Assembly: GCA_028751075.1 (NCBI GenBank)
Contig: JAQZDA010000003.1
Coordinates: forward strand, 1 to 64,000
Length of the DNA stretch: 64,000 bases
Origin: Euryarchaeota archaeon Ods02
Lineage (GTDB): Archaea > Halobacteriota > Halobacteria > Halobacteriales > Halorutilaceae
Reading direction: 5' to 3'
Positions 16,754-25,097 of the stretch are shown piece after piece. Below the pieces are notes generated by a model. The model ran no database searches and was not told the DNA's origin. It saw only the letters and a program-made list of their open reading frames with translations. The position numbers were made by a program, and so were the translations under genes. Position 1 is the first letter of the stretch. Each line of letters starts with the position of its first letter.

Positions 16754-17782
16754 TTAGTACCGGAGACTGTCCCCGACATCGTACGCCATGTGGTCGTAAC
16801 TCTCCATGTACTCCTCCACCCCTTCAGGTAGAACCAGTGCTTGGAATCCCTCTCGTCCTCTACCGTTCGTCGCCGTCCGTGCCGAGTACTCGAAAGCCTG
16901 CCGCGCCTCCGGATAGCTGTCACGGAGGTCGTCGACGTAGAAGAAGTCATCTGGCTCCCCGTCGACCTCCCTTGCTTCGACGTAATAACGGGGGACTTCG
17001 TAGTGGAGTTCGTGGAGCCCGCTGTCTTCGACGTAGGAGTATTCCTCGAGGAAGACCCGTAGTTCTTCATCGACCTCATCGGACTCGTAAACGGAGTCCA
17101 GTGCCTCCTGAATCCTCGCACGGAGAGGTTCATCGATTCCGTCGTAGGAGGCTACGTCGTAGCTCTGTCTAAGCCCGTCGACCGCGTCCTCAGCCACGAG
17201 CTCGTAGCTGTTTGAGAAAACTCCGTCGTATCCTTCGTCTTCGTCGAACGACACCACGAGTTCTTCGGGTTTATTGGAAGAGTAAGATACGGTTGCGGCG
17301 TCGTGGTCGAAGTACGGGGCAGCTCCACAGCTTACGTCTTCCGCTCGAAACATCGAAACCACGGTTTCGACTGAACCGTTCTCCAGCGAACGTTCCTCGA
17401 ACTCCACCCTGTGACAGAACGTTCCACCCGTCGCCCCGAACACCGCAACCACCTCTTCGTCGTAATCCACGGCGTCCGGAATCGATATCTCCAGGTTCTC
17501 GTCAAGGTAGTCTGCGTACTCGCGGGAACCCACGAGCACGGGTGCGGCAGAGGTACTGGTCGTCCAGAAAGCCTCCATCCTCTCCTCCGATAGGTCGAGC
17601 TCCTGATCCCGGTCTTCGCCGGACTCTCCTTCGACCTCTCCCCCGTCGTCTTCTCCATCGTCTACCTCATCGCTCGCTTCGTCCACACGGTCTCCATCGT
17701 CTTCGAGATGCAGACATCCTGTGACGGCGGCTGCCCCCGACGCTGCCAGAGCCCTGAGCACTCTTCTCCTACCTCGGTTCAT
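16754..17782 (-). CDS. Tat-exported lipoprotein, uncharacterised
   Basis: 342 residues from the ATG at 17782. The N terminus MNRGRRRVLRALAASGAAA carries a twin-arginine motif and a lipobox (VTGC), so the mature protein begins at that Cys and is anchored outside the membrane. It is followed by an Asp/Glu-rich linker (about residues 28-65) and extracellular beta-rich domains with Cys pairs (GTFCHRVEF, VSCGAAP). The repeated element Y(Y/T)VEAR(E/Q)VD suggests tandem small domains. The frame continues beyond the stop (see the adjoining entry). Function unknown; a substrate-binding or surface role is plausible. Confidence 0.75.
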   Translation of the reverse strand: MNRGRRRVLRALAASGAAAVTGCLHLEDDGDRVDEASDEVDDGEDDGGEVEGESGEDRDQELDLSEERMEAFWTTSTSAAPVLVGSREYADYLDENLEISIPDAVDYDEEVVAVFGATGGTFCHRVEFEERSLENGSVETVVSMFRAEDVSCGAAPYFDHDAATVSYSSNKPEELVVSFDEDEGYDGVFSNSYELVAEDAVDGLRQSYDVASYDGIDEPLRARIQEALDSVYESDEVDEELRVFLEEYSYVEDSGLHELHYEVPRYYVEAREVDGEPDDFFYVDDLRDSYPEARQAFEYSARTATNGRGREGFQALVLPEGVEEYMESYDHMAYDVGDSLRY

Positions 17783-17850
17783 ATCCCGTACACAGTCTTT
17801 TTCAGTAAAATCCTTTCCCACAGCAACCTTCAGTCAGCTCTAAACCCCGG

Positions 17851-18375
17851 TTAACTTTCATCGTCTGCGAGGTAGTCCTCCTGAACTCTGACGACGTCCT
17901 TGCTGTCCCTGCAGTCGGAGTACCGCTCAAGGGGCTCCCGGTTCAACGTGAGGAAGGTGTCGCCGTAGTCGACGGCGTCCGCGACCTCCCGGGCGGCGTC
18001 CGGTTCGCCGAGTATATACAGGGCTGCGATGCAGGCTTCCGCGGTGTTCAGCTGGTACGCGTGTCCGTAGTTCACGGGGTTGGCGGCGACGAGGAACGGA
18101 AGCGCCCTTCGGCGGCCGTCTACTCGTTCGAACACCTCCTCCGCGTTCTCCCACGACGCGTCGACCGCGACCACGGGCAGGGGGTCGGCGGGCGACAGTG
18201 CCTGCTCGGCGTACGGGTCGAGCACGGTACCCGTCGGCAGCGACTCGACGGAGCTGTGCACTACCGCGACCTCCATCCGCTGGAGCCGGAGGGCGCTGCA
18301 TTTCTCGGGGTCGTCGTCGCCCTCACGGTAGATGTGTACGAGGTCGGCTACGTTCTCCCGTGGTTCGTCTTCCAC
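17851..18375 (-). CDS. tsr3: Tsr3-type rRNA aminocarboxypropyltransferase
   Basis: 174 residues, full length for archaeal Tsr3 (DUF367). Recognisable segments: SALRLQRMEVAVV, VLDPYAEQALSPAD (typically LSP.D), VVAVDASWENAE, LPFLVAANPVNYG and LNTAEACIAALYILG. Tsr3 transfers the 3-amino-3-carboxypropyl group of S-adenosylmethionine to a pseudouridine of 16S/18S rRNA late in small-subunit maturation. TTTATC about 25 bp upstream (minus strand, near 18400) supports a leaderless ATG. Confidence 0.92.
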   Translation of the reverse strand: MEDEPRENVADLVHIYREGDDDPEKCSALRLQRMEVAVVHSSVESLPTGTVLDPYAEQALSPADPLPVVAVDASWENAEEVFERVDGRRRALPFLVAANPVNYGHAYQLNTAEACIAALYILGEPDAAREVADAVDYGDTFLTLNREPLERYSDCRDSKDVVRVQEDYLADDES

Positions 18376-18447
18376 GATGTGTCTAAGACGTCGCTAGGAT
18401 AAATGGTTTCGAACGGTTTTTGACGGTGTGGCTCCACCTCAGTTTAG

Positions 18448-19527
18448 ATGACCGAGATGGACGCGTACCTGGCGCTCGAGGACGGCACCGTCGTCGAAGG
18501 CCAGGGCCACGGCGTCGCCGGCGAGGTCCAGGGCGAGCTCGTCTTCACCACCCAGTACACGGGTTACGAGGAGAGCCTCACCGACCCCAGCTACGAGTTC
18601 CAGCTCCTGATGTTCACCTACCCCCTCATCGGGAACTACGGCGTCGACCCCGAGGTATTCCAAAGCGACGGCATCAAAGCGGAAGCCTGCATCGCCCGGG
18701 AGTTCAGCACCGACCCCGACGACGTCCTCCAGTGGTTCAGGGACGAGGAGATACCTGCGATGAGCGGCGTCGACACCCGCGCGCTCACCATCAAGACACG
18801 TGAACACGGCGCGATGAACGCCGGCTTGGTCGTCGGTGAAGACGTGTCGGAGGAACGCGCAGTCGAGCTCGCGGAGGACTGCCCACCCATCAGCAGCAAG
18901 GACCTCGGCGCGAGAGTCACCGTCAGCGAACGCCAGAGGCTCGAAGGCTACGGAGGCAGCGACGTCGAGGTCGCACTCATCGACTGCGGCTGCAAGAAGA
19001 ACATCATAGAGAGCCTCCGCCAGCGCTCTATCGACGTCGTCCGAATGCCATACGACTCCACCTCAGGAGACGTCCGCGACGTCGACCCCGACGCCGTCTT
19101 CGTTTCGAACGGACCCGGCGACCCAGCGCAGTACACGGACGCCGTCGACGTCGTCGACGAGTTCACCGGTGAGCTACCGGTCGCCGGCGTCTGCCTCGGC
19201 GCACAGGTGGTCGGCCGCGCCTTCGACGCCGAAACCTACAAGCTGAAGTTCGGACACAGGGGAGCGAACCAGCCGGTGAAGGATCTCGAGGACGACGTCG
19301 TCCACATCACCGCGCAGAACCACGGCTTCGCCGTCGACGAAGACACCCTCGGAAGCGACCTCGAGGTCACCGAGATCAACGCCAACGACGGCACCAGCGA
19401 AGCCGTCCGCAGCGACTACCTCAAGGTCGAAGCCCGCCAGTACCACCCCGAAGCCCACAGCGGGCCAAGGGACACCGAGGAAGAGTTCTTCGACGGCGTC
19501 AAAGAGGACTTCGTGGAAGGGCTGTAG
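18448..19527 (+). CDS. carA: Carbamoyl-phosphate synthase small (glutamine amidotransferase) subunit
   Basis: 359 residues: CPSase_sm_chain domain (about 5-140, LVFTTQYTGYEESLTDPSY, LMFTYPLIGNYGV) and class I amidotransferase domain (about 175-355). The nucleophile is in VAGVCLGAQVVG, where Ala follows Gly instead of the usual His; RQYHPEAHSGP supplies the His-Glu of the triad. It feeds ammonia to CarB for arginine and pyrimidine synthesis. carB does not follow within the window, and the next gene is unrelated. Confidence 0.93.
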   Translation: MTEMDAYLALEDGTVVEGQGHGVAGEVQGELVFTTQYTGYEESLTDPSYEFQLLMFTYPLIGNYGVDPEVFQSDGIKAEACIAREFSTDPDDVLQWFRDEEIPAMSGVDTRALTIKTREHGAMNAGLVVGEDVSEERAVELAEDCPPISSKDLGARVTVSERQRLEGYGGSDVEVALIDCGCKKNIIESLRQRSIDVVRMPYDSTSGDVRDVDPDAVFVSNGPGDPAQYTDAVDVVDEFTGELPVAGVCLGAQVVGRAFDAETYKLKFGHRGANQPVKDLEDDVVHITAQNHGFAVDEDTLGSDLEVTEINANDGTSEAVRSDYLKVEARQYHPEAHSGPRDTEEEFFDGVKEDFVEGL

Positions 19528-19551
19528 GTAAGAGAGCTCTTTGCCTTCTCT

Positions 19552-19582
19552 GGAGCTTCTATTCGTTTATAGGAGAAGCTCC
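19552..19582. promoter_or_regulatory. 9-bp inverted repeat enclosing a TATA-like core
   Basis: GGAGCTTCT (19552-19560) and AGAAGCTCC (19574-19582) enclose a 13-nt loop containing CGTTTATAG. It lies 24 bp after the carA stop. It may be a transcription terminator hairpin for carA or an operator around a TATA box for the next unit; no U-tract follows, which weakens the terminator reading. Confidence 0.45.
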
Positions 19583-19641
19583 ACCAGATTTACGCATCTT
19601 GCCCGGCATAAGTTATTTCTGAACAGTTGGTCTGCGTGAAG

Positions 19642-20303
19642 ATGGGTGGTTCCGCCGTGGACGACGGGGATACAGGGAAATACAGGGAGTCCATCAGAGC
19701 GAGCGAGTCATCGATAGACAGATTTCCGCGATAGACGACATGGATCAGAAGGCTTCACGGCTGCTGCAGCTCAACTTAGTAGTCGTCGGAGTGTTGTTGA
19801 GCGTGGTGTCTCTCGTGGTCGGTGACGTAGTCGAACAGACGGGGGTTATCGGTTCGGTGGTGAACGTGTACTCGCTGGCGGGGGTTCTATCGCTTTTCCT
19901 TTCCATGGTCTGTGCAGGTCTAACCTACACCATGTCGGACATGGTGGCGGGTGCAGACCCGAACAGGTTCAGGAAGACGGTGGATGAATCCGGGTTGGAG
20001 GAACTGTACGAGACCATCCTCGACGACTACGGACGAGCCATCGAGTTCAACGACGAGACCAACGACAGGAACAGACCGCTGGTCACCCTAACCATCCTGT
20101 TCACTCTCTACGGTATAGGACTGTTCATAATCGCAGTCGCAGATGCTGCTCTGACGGGTTACTTCGTCCCCGGGACCAAGGTCGTTATCGTAACTCTGTT
20201 CGTCGTAGTCACCTGGAGATCCGGTGTTCACGGTCAGGCGCTCGACTGGGCTCAACACAACGATAGGCTCTGGAGGGTTCTGAAAGATTGGGCGGAAGAT
20301 TGA
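19642..20303 (+). CDS. Four-helix-type haloarchaeal membrane protein with a -1 frameshift near the N terminus
   Basis: From the ATG at 19642, which lies about 26 bp below the TATA-like AGTTATTT, the frame encodes MGGSAVDDGDTGKYRESIRA and then SESSIDR before reaching a stop at 19732. The -1 frame from about 19722 continues ISAIDDMDQKASRLLQLN and the membrane body (188 residues if started at the ATG 19740). Joined, they make the usual architecture: an acidic helix, two hydrophobic segments, a central soluble helix pair and two more hydrophobic segments. So the gene is either frameshifted, carries a sequencing indel, or restarts at 19740. The family resembles unnamed halobacterial membrane proteins; function unknown. 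Confidence 0.6.
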
Positions 20304-20332
20304 TACACGGGAAACTGCAATATCGGAAAGAG

Positions 20333-20434
20333 ATGGGGATAAGAGATAGATTGAAAGACAGAATACGCGAACGGGACTCTGAAGACGAAGACTCCCTGGT
20401 TCGTGTCTCCAAGGGCAAGAAAAGGAAGGAGTAG
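20333..20434 (+). CDS. Small charged ORF (33 aa), hypothetical
   Basis: ATG to TAG encoding a highly charged helix (MGIRDRLKDRIRERDSEDED, tail KGKKRKE). It begins 29 bp after the membrane protein gene on the same strand. No family recognised; expression as the last gene of that unit is possible. Confidence 0.3.
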   Translation: MGIRDRLKDRIRERDSEDEDSLVRVSKGKKRKE

Positions 20435-20457
20435 ACTATTCAGGACGTCGCGCGTAG

Positions 20458-21408
20458 CTACTCCGCTATCTTCTCTCTACCGTGCGGTTCCTCCCACCTT
20501 GGCGTAGGCCCCCGCGCCACCAGCTTCTTAGGATTCACATCAGGGTGTGTGGTGTAGTAGTGTTCCTTGATGTGGTCTAGGTCCACGGTCTCCGCGACAC
20601 CGGGGGTCTGATACAGGTCGCGCAGGTACGGCCAGAGGTTGTCGTAGTCCCGTATCATCCGGACGTTGCATTTGAAGTGAGTGTGGTAGACGTGGTCGAA
20701 CCGGATCAGCGTCGTGAACATCGCGACGTCCGCCTCCGTCAACCGGCTGCCGCAGAGGTACCGCTGGTCGGCGAGCACCTGGTCCCAATGGTCGAGCGCC
20801 GTGAACAGGTCGTCTATCGCGCGGTCGTAGGCCTCCTGACTGTCGGCGAACCCCGCGCGGTAGACGCCGTCGTTTATCGGCGCGTAGATCTCGTCTAACA
20901 CGCGGTCGACGTCGTCCTCCATGCCCTCCGGCAGCAGCGACGGACCGCTGGCGTACTCCTCGAACTCGGTGTCGAGCATCCGCATCACCTCCCGCGACTC
21001 GTTGTTCACGATTGTGTCCTCCTCCTCCTTGTCCCAGAGAACGGGTACTGTGACCCTGCCGGTGACCTCGGGGTCGGCTTCGAGATACAGCTCGCGGAGG
21101 AGGTCCGCGTCGTTCACCGAGTCCCTGGTGCATCCTTCTTTCTCCGGCGTGAACCGCCAGCCGTCTTCGCCGCGCCAGGGGTCGACGACGTCCACCGTGA
21201 CGTGGTCTTCGAGTCCGCGGAGCTTCCGCGTCACCAGGGTGCGGTGCGCCCAGGGACACGCGAGAGAGACGTAGAGATGGTACCGGCCGGTCTCCGCTGG
21301 GTGGTCGTCGCCGATCCATCCGCGGAACTGCGTATCGTCACGCTGCCACGCGCCGTCTTCGTCCGTCGCCTCGTACGTCGTCCATTCGCCGTCGACGAAA
21401 GCCTTCAT
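20458..21408 (-). CDS. Glutathionyl-hydroquinone reductase-like (Xi-class GST) protein
   Basis: 316 residues. N-terminal thioredoxin domain with SLACPWAHRTLV (catalytic Cys51 of Xi-class GSTs), VDPWRGEDGWRFT, and TVPVLWDKEEEDTIVNNES; C-terminal helical GST domain with YAPINDGVYRAGFADSQEAY, LCGSRLTEADVAMFTTLIRF and DHIKEHYY. The family reductively removes thiols from quinol conjugates; haloarchaea would use gamma-glutamylcysteine or another thiol. I chose the ATG at 21408 (MKAFVDGEW); in-frame upstream Met codons add residues with no family match. Confidence 0.88.
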   Translation of the reverse strand: MKAFVDGEWTTYEATDEDGAWQRDDTQFRGWIGDDHPAETGRYHLYVSLACPWAHRTLVTRKLRGLEDHVTVDVVDPWRGEDGWRFTPEKEGCTRDSVNDADLLRELYLEADPEVTGRVTVPVLWDKEEEDTIVNNESREVMRMLDTEFEEYASGPSLLPEGMEDDVDRVLDEIYAPINDGVYRAGFADSQEAYDRAIDDLFTALDHWDQVLADQRYLCGSRLTEADVAMFTTLIRFDHVYHTHFKCNVRMIRDYDNLWPYLRDLYQTPGVAETVDLDHIKEHYYTTHPDVNPKKLVARGPTPRWEEPHGREKIAE

Positions 21409-21508
21409 AGGTTTGCTTGGGTGGCCGCGTGCAAAAGGGTTGTCTGACGCACGCATGACATCTGTCCCGCAACACCCTTGACACCCCGGCGTGTACCCCT
21501 GTGTAACC

Positions 21509-23875
21509 GTGTCTTCACAGGAGAAACTAACCGAAGACCAGGGGATAGAGGCCGACGTCGCCGAGGAGCTCGCCGCCGAGCAACGCGAGATATCGGTCGC
21601 GGAGTTCTTCGAGAAGAACAAGCAGATGCTCGGGTTCGACAGCGCAGCCCGAGCCGTCGTCACCGCCGTCAAAGAAGGCGTCGACAACAGCTTAGACGCC
21701 GCCGAAGAAGCCGAGATCCTTCCCGACATACACGTCGAGATAGAGGACAACGGTGACACCTACACAGTAGTCATCGAGGACAACGGCCCAGGCATCGTGA
21801 AACGTCAGATAGACAAGATATTCGGCAAGCTCCTGTACGGCAGCAGGTTTGGCAAACGGGTGCAGAGCCGCGGACAACAGGGAATCGGCATCAGCGCCGC
21901 CGTGCTCTACAGCCAGCTGACCAGCGGGAAACCCGCGCGCATCACCTCGAAGACGCGTTCCGGTGAAGCCCACAGGTTCGACGTCATCATCGACACCGAC
22001 ACCAACGAACCCGAGATAGTCGACGAAGAGACCGTGGACTGGGACCGCACACACGGCACACGTATCGAGCTGGAGATGGAGGCGAACATGCGCGCGAGGC
22101 AGCAGCTCCACCGGTACATCAAACACACAGCGGTCGTCAACCCACACGCACGCGTCCACCTGAAGGAGCCGAAGGGCGAGTGGAGCTTCGAACGCGCAAC
22201 CGACGAGCTACCCGACGAGACCGAGGAGATCAAACCACATCCCCACGGCGTCGAGCTCGGCAACCTCATGAGGTTGATGGCCGCCAGCGACAGCTACAGC
22301 GTGAAAGGCTTCGTCCAGAACGAGTTCACCCGAGTCGGCGGCAAGACCGCGGACTCCATCGAAGACGGGTTCCGCGACAGACACCTCGGGCGTGAACCCA
22401 GCTGGAACGTACCGTCCGGAGTGGAGCAGGAGATACGTAACGCGGTCGCGAACAAAGGTCAGCAGGCGACCGCGGAGTTCGCCCGCCTCACCAGGGAGAA
22501 CATGGGCGGGAAGGCGACCTACAGCTACGTCGAAGACGCCGTCGACGACGCCGCAGAACGCGTGGAAGAGGAGTTCGACAAACGGTTCGGGGACAAGGTC
22601 CGCGAGGACGCCGTTGAAGCCGCGTGGAGACACGTCACCGAGACACGCGCCGAAACCGTTCTCGAACACCTGGAAGCCGCGACCAGCGACCGGAAGGACC
22701 CCGAAGCCCTGGAGGAGCTGTCGGAGCGCATCGCCGCGAAGTTCGACAGCGACGAAGACCCACGCGACAGGTTCACTCTGAAGGAGCTGCGGAAAGCCGT
22801 GAGAGACAGCGCCGCCAGCGTCGAGGAGGTCACTGAGGAGTCGTTCGGCGACACAGCGGTGGAGAACATCGTGGAGGAGCTCTGGACGATGATGCAGACG
22901 GTGGACGACGACACCCCGAACGTCCAGGACATCGCCGGCGACCGCAACCAGTCGCGCGCCCTCCTTGAGGCGATGCGCGCCGCCGACGTGATGGCGCCGC
23001 CGACGGACTGCCTCGCACCCATCGGGGCCGACCTCCTGGAGGCCGGCGTCCGGAAGGAGTTCGACGCCGAGTTCTATAGCGCGGTGACCAGGGATGCGTC
23101 GGTGCACGGCGGCGACCCCTTCGTCGTCGAAGCCGCGATAGCGTACGGCGGCAGCCTGGAGGCCGAGAGCCCCGGCGACCTTCTGAGGTTCGCGAACCGC
23201 GTCCCCCTCGTGTATCAGGAGGGCGCCTGCGCTATCACGCAGACGGTGAAGGACATCGGCTGGAAGAACTACCAGTTAGACGACGAAGGCCTGCCTCGCG
23301 GCCCCGTCGTTCTCGCAGTCCACCTCGCCTCCACCAACGTACCGTTCACCAGCGAGAGCAAGGACGCCGTCGCCAACGTGCCGGAGATAGAGAAGGAGGT
23401 CGAACGCGCCGTCCGCGACGTCGCACGCGACATGAAGAGCCACATCAAGTCGGCGGAGAGCCGCCGCAAGCGGAGGGAGAAGGAACGCGTCATCAGCGAG
23501 GTGGTGCCGCAGATAGCGGAGAAGATAGGCGAGGTAACCGGTAGAGGCACTCCGCCGGTCGAGGGTTCGATGGCGAAGATACTGAACAAGCTCTACGTAG
23601 ACACAGAGGTCGACGGCGACGAGGTCGTCCTGGAGGCCGCGAACTACAGCAACTCCAACAAATCCTTCGAGCTGCACTGCTTCGTCGACAGCGAACCCAC
23701 ACTCGTGGACGGAGACGACCTGGATGTCGACGTCGTCGACATGGACGATGAGTTCGACGTCGTCTGGCGGGCGGAGGTCTCCAAAGGCGAGAAGGAGACC
23801 CTGCGTTACATGGGTGAGGAGGGTATGGTGTCAGTGGATGGAGTGGAGGACGACCTCGTGGAGGTGAGAAGCTGA
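21509..23875 (+). CDS. top6B: Type II DNA topoisomerase VI subunit B
   Basis: 788 residues from the GTG at 21509. GHKL ATPase domain with [16 protein letters not shown] (Mg-binding Asn), VIEDNGPGI and [11 protein letters not shown]; the transducer domain includes the switch lysine region. A C-terminal Ig-like extension (after about residue 690) is seen in methanogen and haloarchaeal Top6B. The subunit binds ATP to drive strand passage, relaxing supercoils and decatenating DNA. Its partner follows after a 46-bp gap. Gyrase genes, often near in haloarchaea, are not in the window. Confidence 0.96.
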   Translation: MSSQEKLTEDQGIEADVAEELAAEQREISVAEFFEKNKQMLGFDSAARAVVTAVKEGVDNSLDAAEEAEILPDIHVEIEDNGDTYTVVIEDNGPGIVKRQIDKIFGKLLYGSRFGKRVQSRGQQGIGISAAVLYSQLTSGKPARITSKTRSGEAHRFDVIIDTDTNEPEIVDEETVDWDRTHGTRIELEMEANMRARQQLHRYIKHTAVVNPHARVHLKEPKGEWSFERATDELPDETEEIKPHPHGVELGNLMRLMAASDSYSVKGFVQNEFTRVGGKTADSIEDGFRDRHLGREPSWNVPSGVEQEIRNAVANKGQQATAEFARLTRENMGGKATYSYVEDAVDDAAERVEEEFDKRFGDKVREDAVEAAWRHVTETRAETVLEHLEAATSDRKDPEALEELSERIAAKFDSDEDPRDRFTLKELRKAVRDSAASVEEVTEESFGDTAVENIVEELWTMMQTVDDDTPNVQDIAGDRNQSRALLEAMRAADVMAPPTDCLAPIGADLLEAGVRKEFDAEFYSAVTRDASVHGGDPFVVEAAIAYGGSLEAESPGDLLRFANRVPLVYQEGACAITQTVKDIGWKNYQLDDEGLPRGPVVLAVHLASTNVPFTSESKDAVANVPEIEKEVERAVRDVARDMKSHIKSAESRRKRREKERVISEVVPQIAEKIGEVTGRGTPPVEGSMAKILNKLYVDTEVDGDEVVLEAANYSNSNKSFELHCFVDSEPTLVDGDDLDVDVVDMDDEFDVVWRAEVSKGEKETLRYMGEEGMVSVDGVEDDLVEVRS

Positions 23876-23921
23876 TGACCCATACCTGCTTCATCGATAA
23901 ATCGCTGGAGGTGAAGGAGTG

Positions 23922-25031
23922 ATGGCGGCCGACGACGTCGAGATGACGAAGGAGGAGCTCGACGACCGCACCATGGGTCAGCTGCTGGACATCGGGGAGG
24001 AGTTCTACCGGCAGTTCGAACGCGGAGAGATACCCCGGCTGGAGATTCCGACGCGGAGCAAGAGCAACGTGGTGTTCGACGAGGACAGCGGCGTCTGGGT
24101 TTACGGCGACAAGGTGAGCAGCCGGACGGCGAACAGCGTCGGCGGCGCGCGGAAGCTACTCCGGATGGCTTACACCCTGGAGTTCATGCGGAACCAGATC
24201 GAGGAGAACAGGTCGTCGACCCTCAGAGAGCTCTACTACCTGTCTGAGAGCTGGGGAGACGCCCAGTTCACGGGTCAAGGCGAGAGCGACCGCTTGATCG
24301 AGGACCTCGAGATCGTCGGCGACCTCCGGCGCGAACGCCTGCACATGCGGCCGGAGGAGGACGGAGCCACCGTCATCGGACCGCTGTACCTCCGGGAGCA
24401 GACGCGTCGGGGTGAACGTGAGATACACTGTCAGGAGGACGTCGGCGAAGGCGGATACCAGATTCCGTCGGACGTCGATCAGGTGGAGTTCCTGGACGCC
24501 GACGCGGAGTTCGTGATGTGCGTGGAGACCGGTGGTATGCGCGACCGGCTGGTGGAGAACGGCTTCGACGAGGAGTACGACTGCATCGTCGTCCACCTGA
24601 AGGGTCAGCCTGCGAGGTCGACGCGTCGACTGGTGAAACGCTTGCACGACGAAGAGAGCCTCCCGATAGTGGTGTTCACCGACGCCGACCCCTGGAGCTA
24701 CCGTATCTTCGGCAGCGTCGCCTACGGCAGCATCAAATCCGCGCATCTGTCGAAGCATCTGGCGACGCCGGAGGCGGAGTTCGTCGGCGTGCAGCCGCAG
24801 GACATCGTCGACTACGACCTGCCGACGGACCCGCTGTCGGACAACGACGTCAACGCCTTGGAGAACGAGCTAGAGGACCCCCGGTTCGAGGACGGCTACT
24901 GGAAGGAGCAGATCGAGCTGCAGCTCGACATCGAGAAGAAATCCGAGCAGCAGTCGCTTGCATCGTATGGTCTGGACTTCGTCACCGACACCTACCTGCC
25001 GGAGCGGCTGGACGAGATGGGTGTCGCCTGA
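23922..25031 (+). CDS. top6A: Type II DNA topoisomerase VI subunit A (Spo11-like)
   Basis: 369 residues from the ATG at 23922, preceded at 8 bases by GGAGGTG; a GTG one codon earlier is also in frame. The 5Y-CAP domain has [13 protein letters not shown] (catalytic Tyr is one of Tyr105/106), and the Toprim domain carries [10 protein letters not shown] (Glu) and [12 protein letters not shown] (DxD metal site). It cuts DNA with two-base 5' overhangs in the Top6 A2B2 complex. The C-terminal region [11 protein letters not shown] is family-typical. Confidence 0.96.
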   Translation: MAADDVEMTKEELDDRTMGQLLDIGEEFYRQFERGEIPRLEIPTRSKSNVVFDEDSGVWVYGDKVSSRTANSVGGARKLLRMAYTLEFMRNQIEENRSSTLRELYYLSESWGDAQFTGQGESDRLIEDLEIVGDLRRERLHMRPEEDGATVIGPLYLREQTRRGEREIHCQEDVGEGGYQIPSDVDQVEFLDADAEFVMCVETGGMRDRLVENGFDEEYDCIVVHLKGQPARSTRRLVKRLHDEESLPIVVFTDADPWSYRIFGSVAYGSIKSAHLSKHLATPEAEFVGVQPQDIVDYDLPTDPLSDNDVNALENELEDPRFEDGYWKEQIELQLDIEKKSEQQSLASYGLDFVTDTYLPERLDEMGVA

Positions 25032-25097
25032 GAGCAGGCGCCTGCTTCTACAGCGATATAACGGGAGAGTTTAGTCCCGTCGCGTCTACCTGCATCC

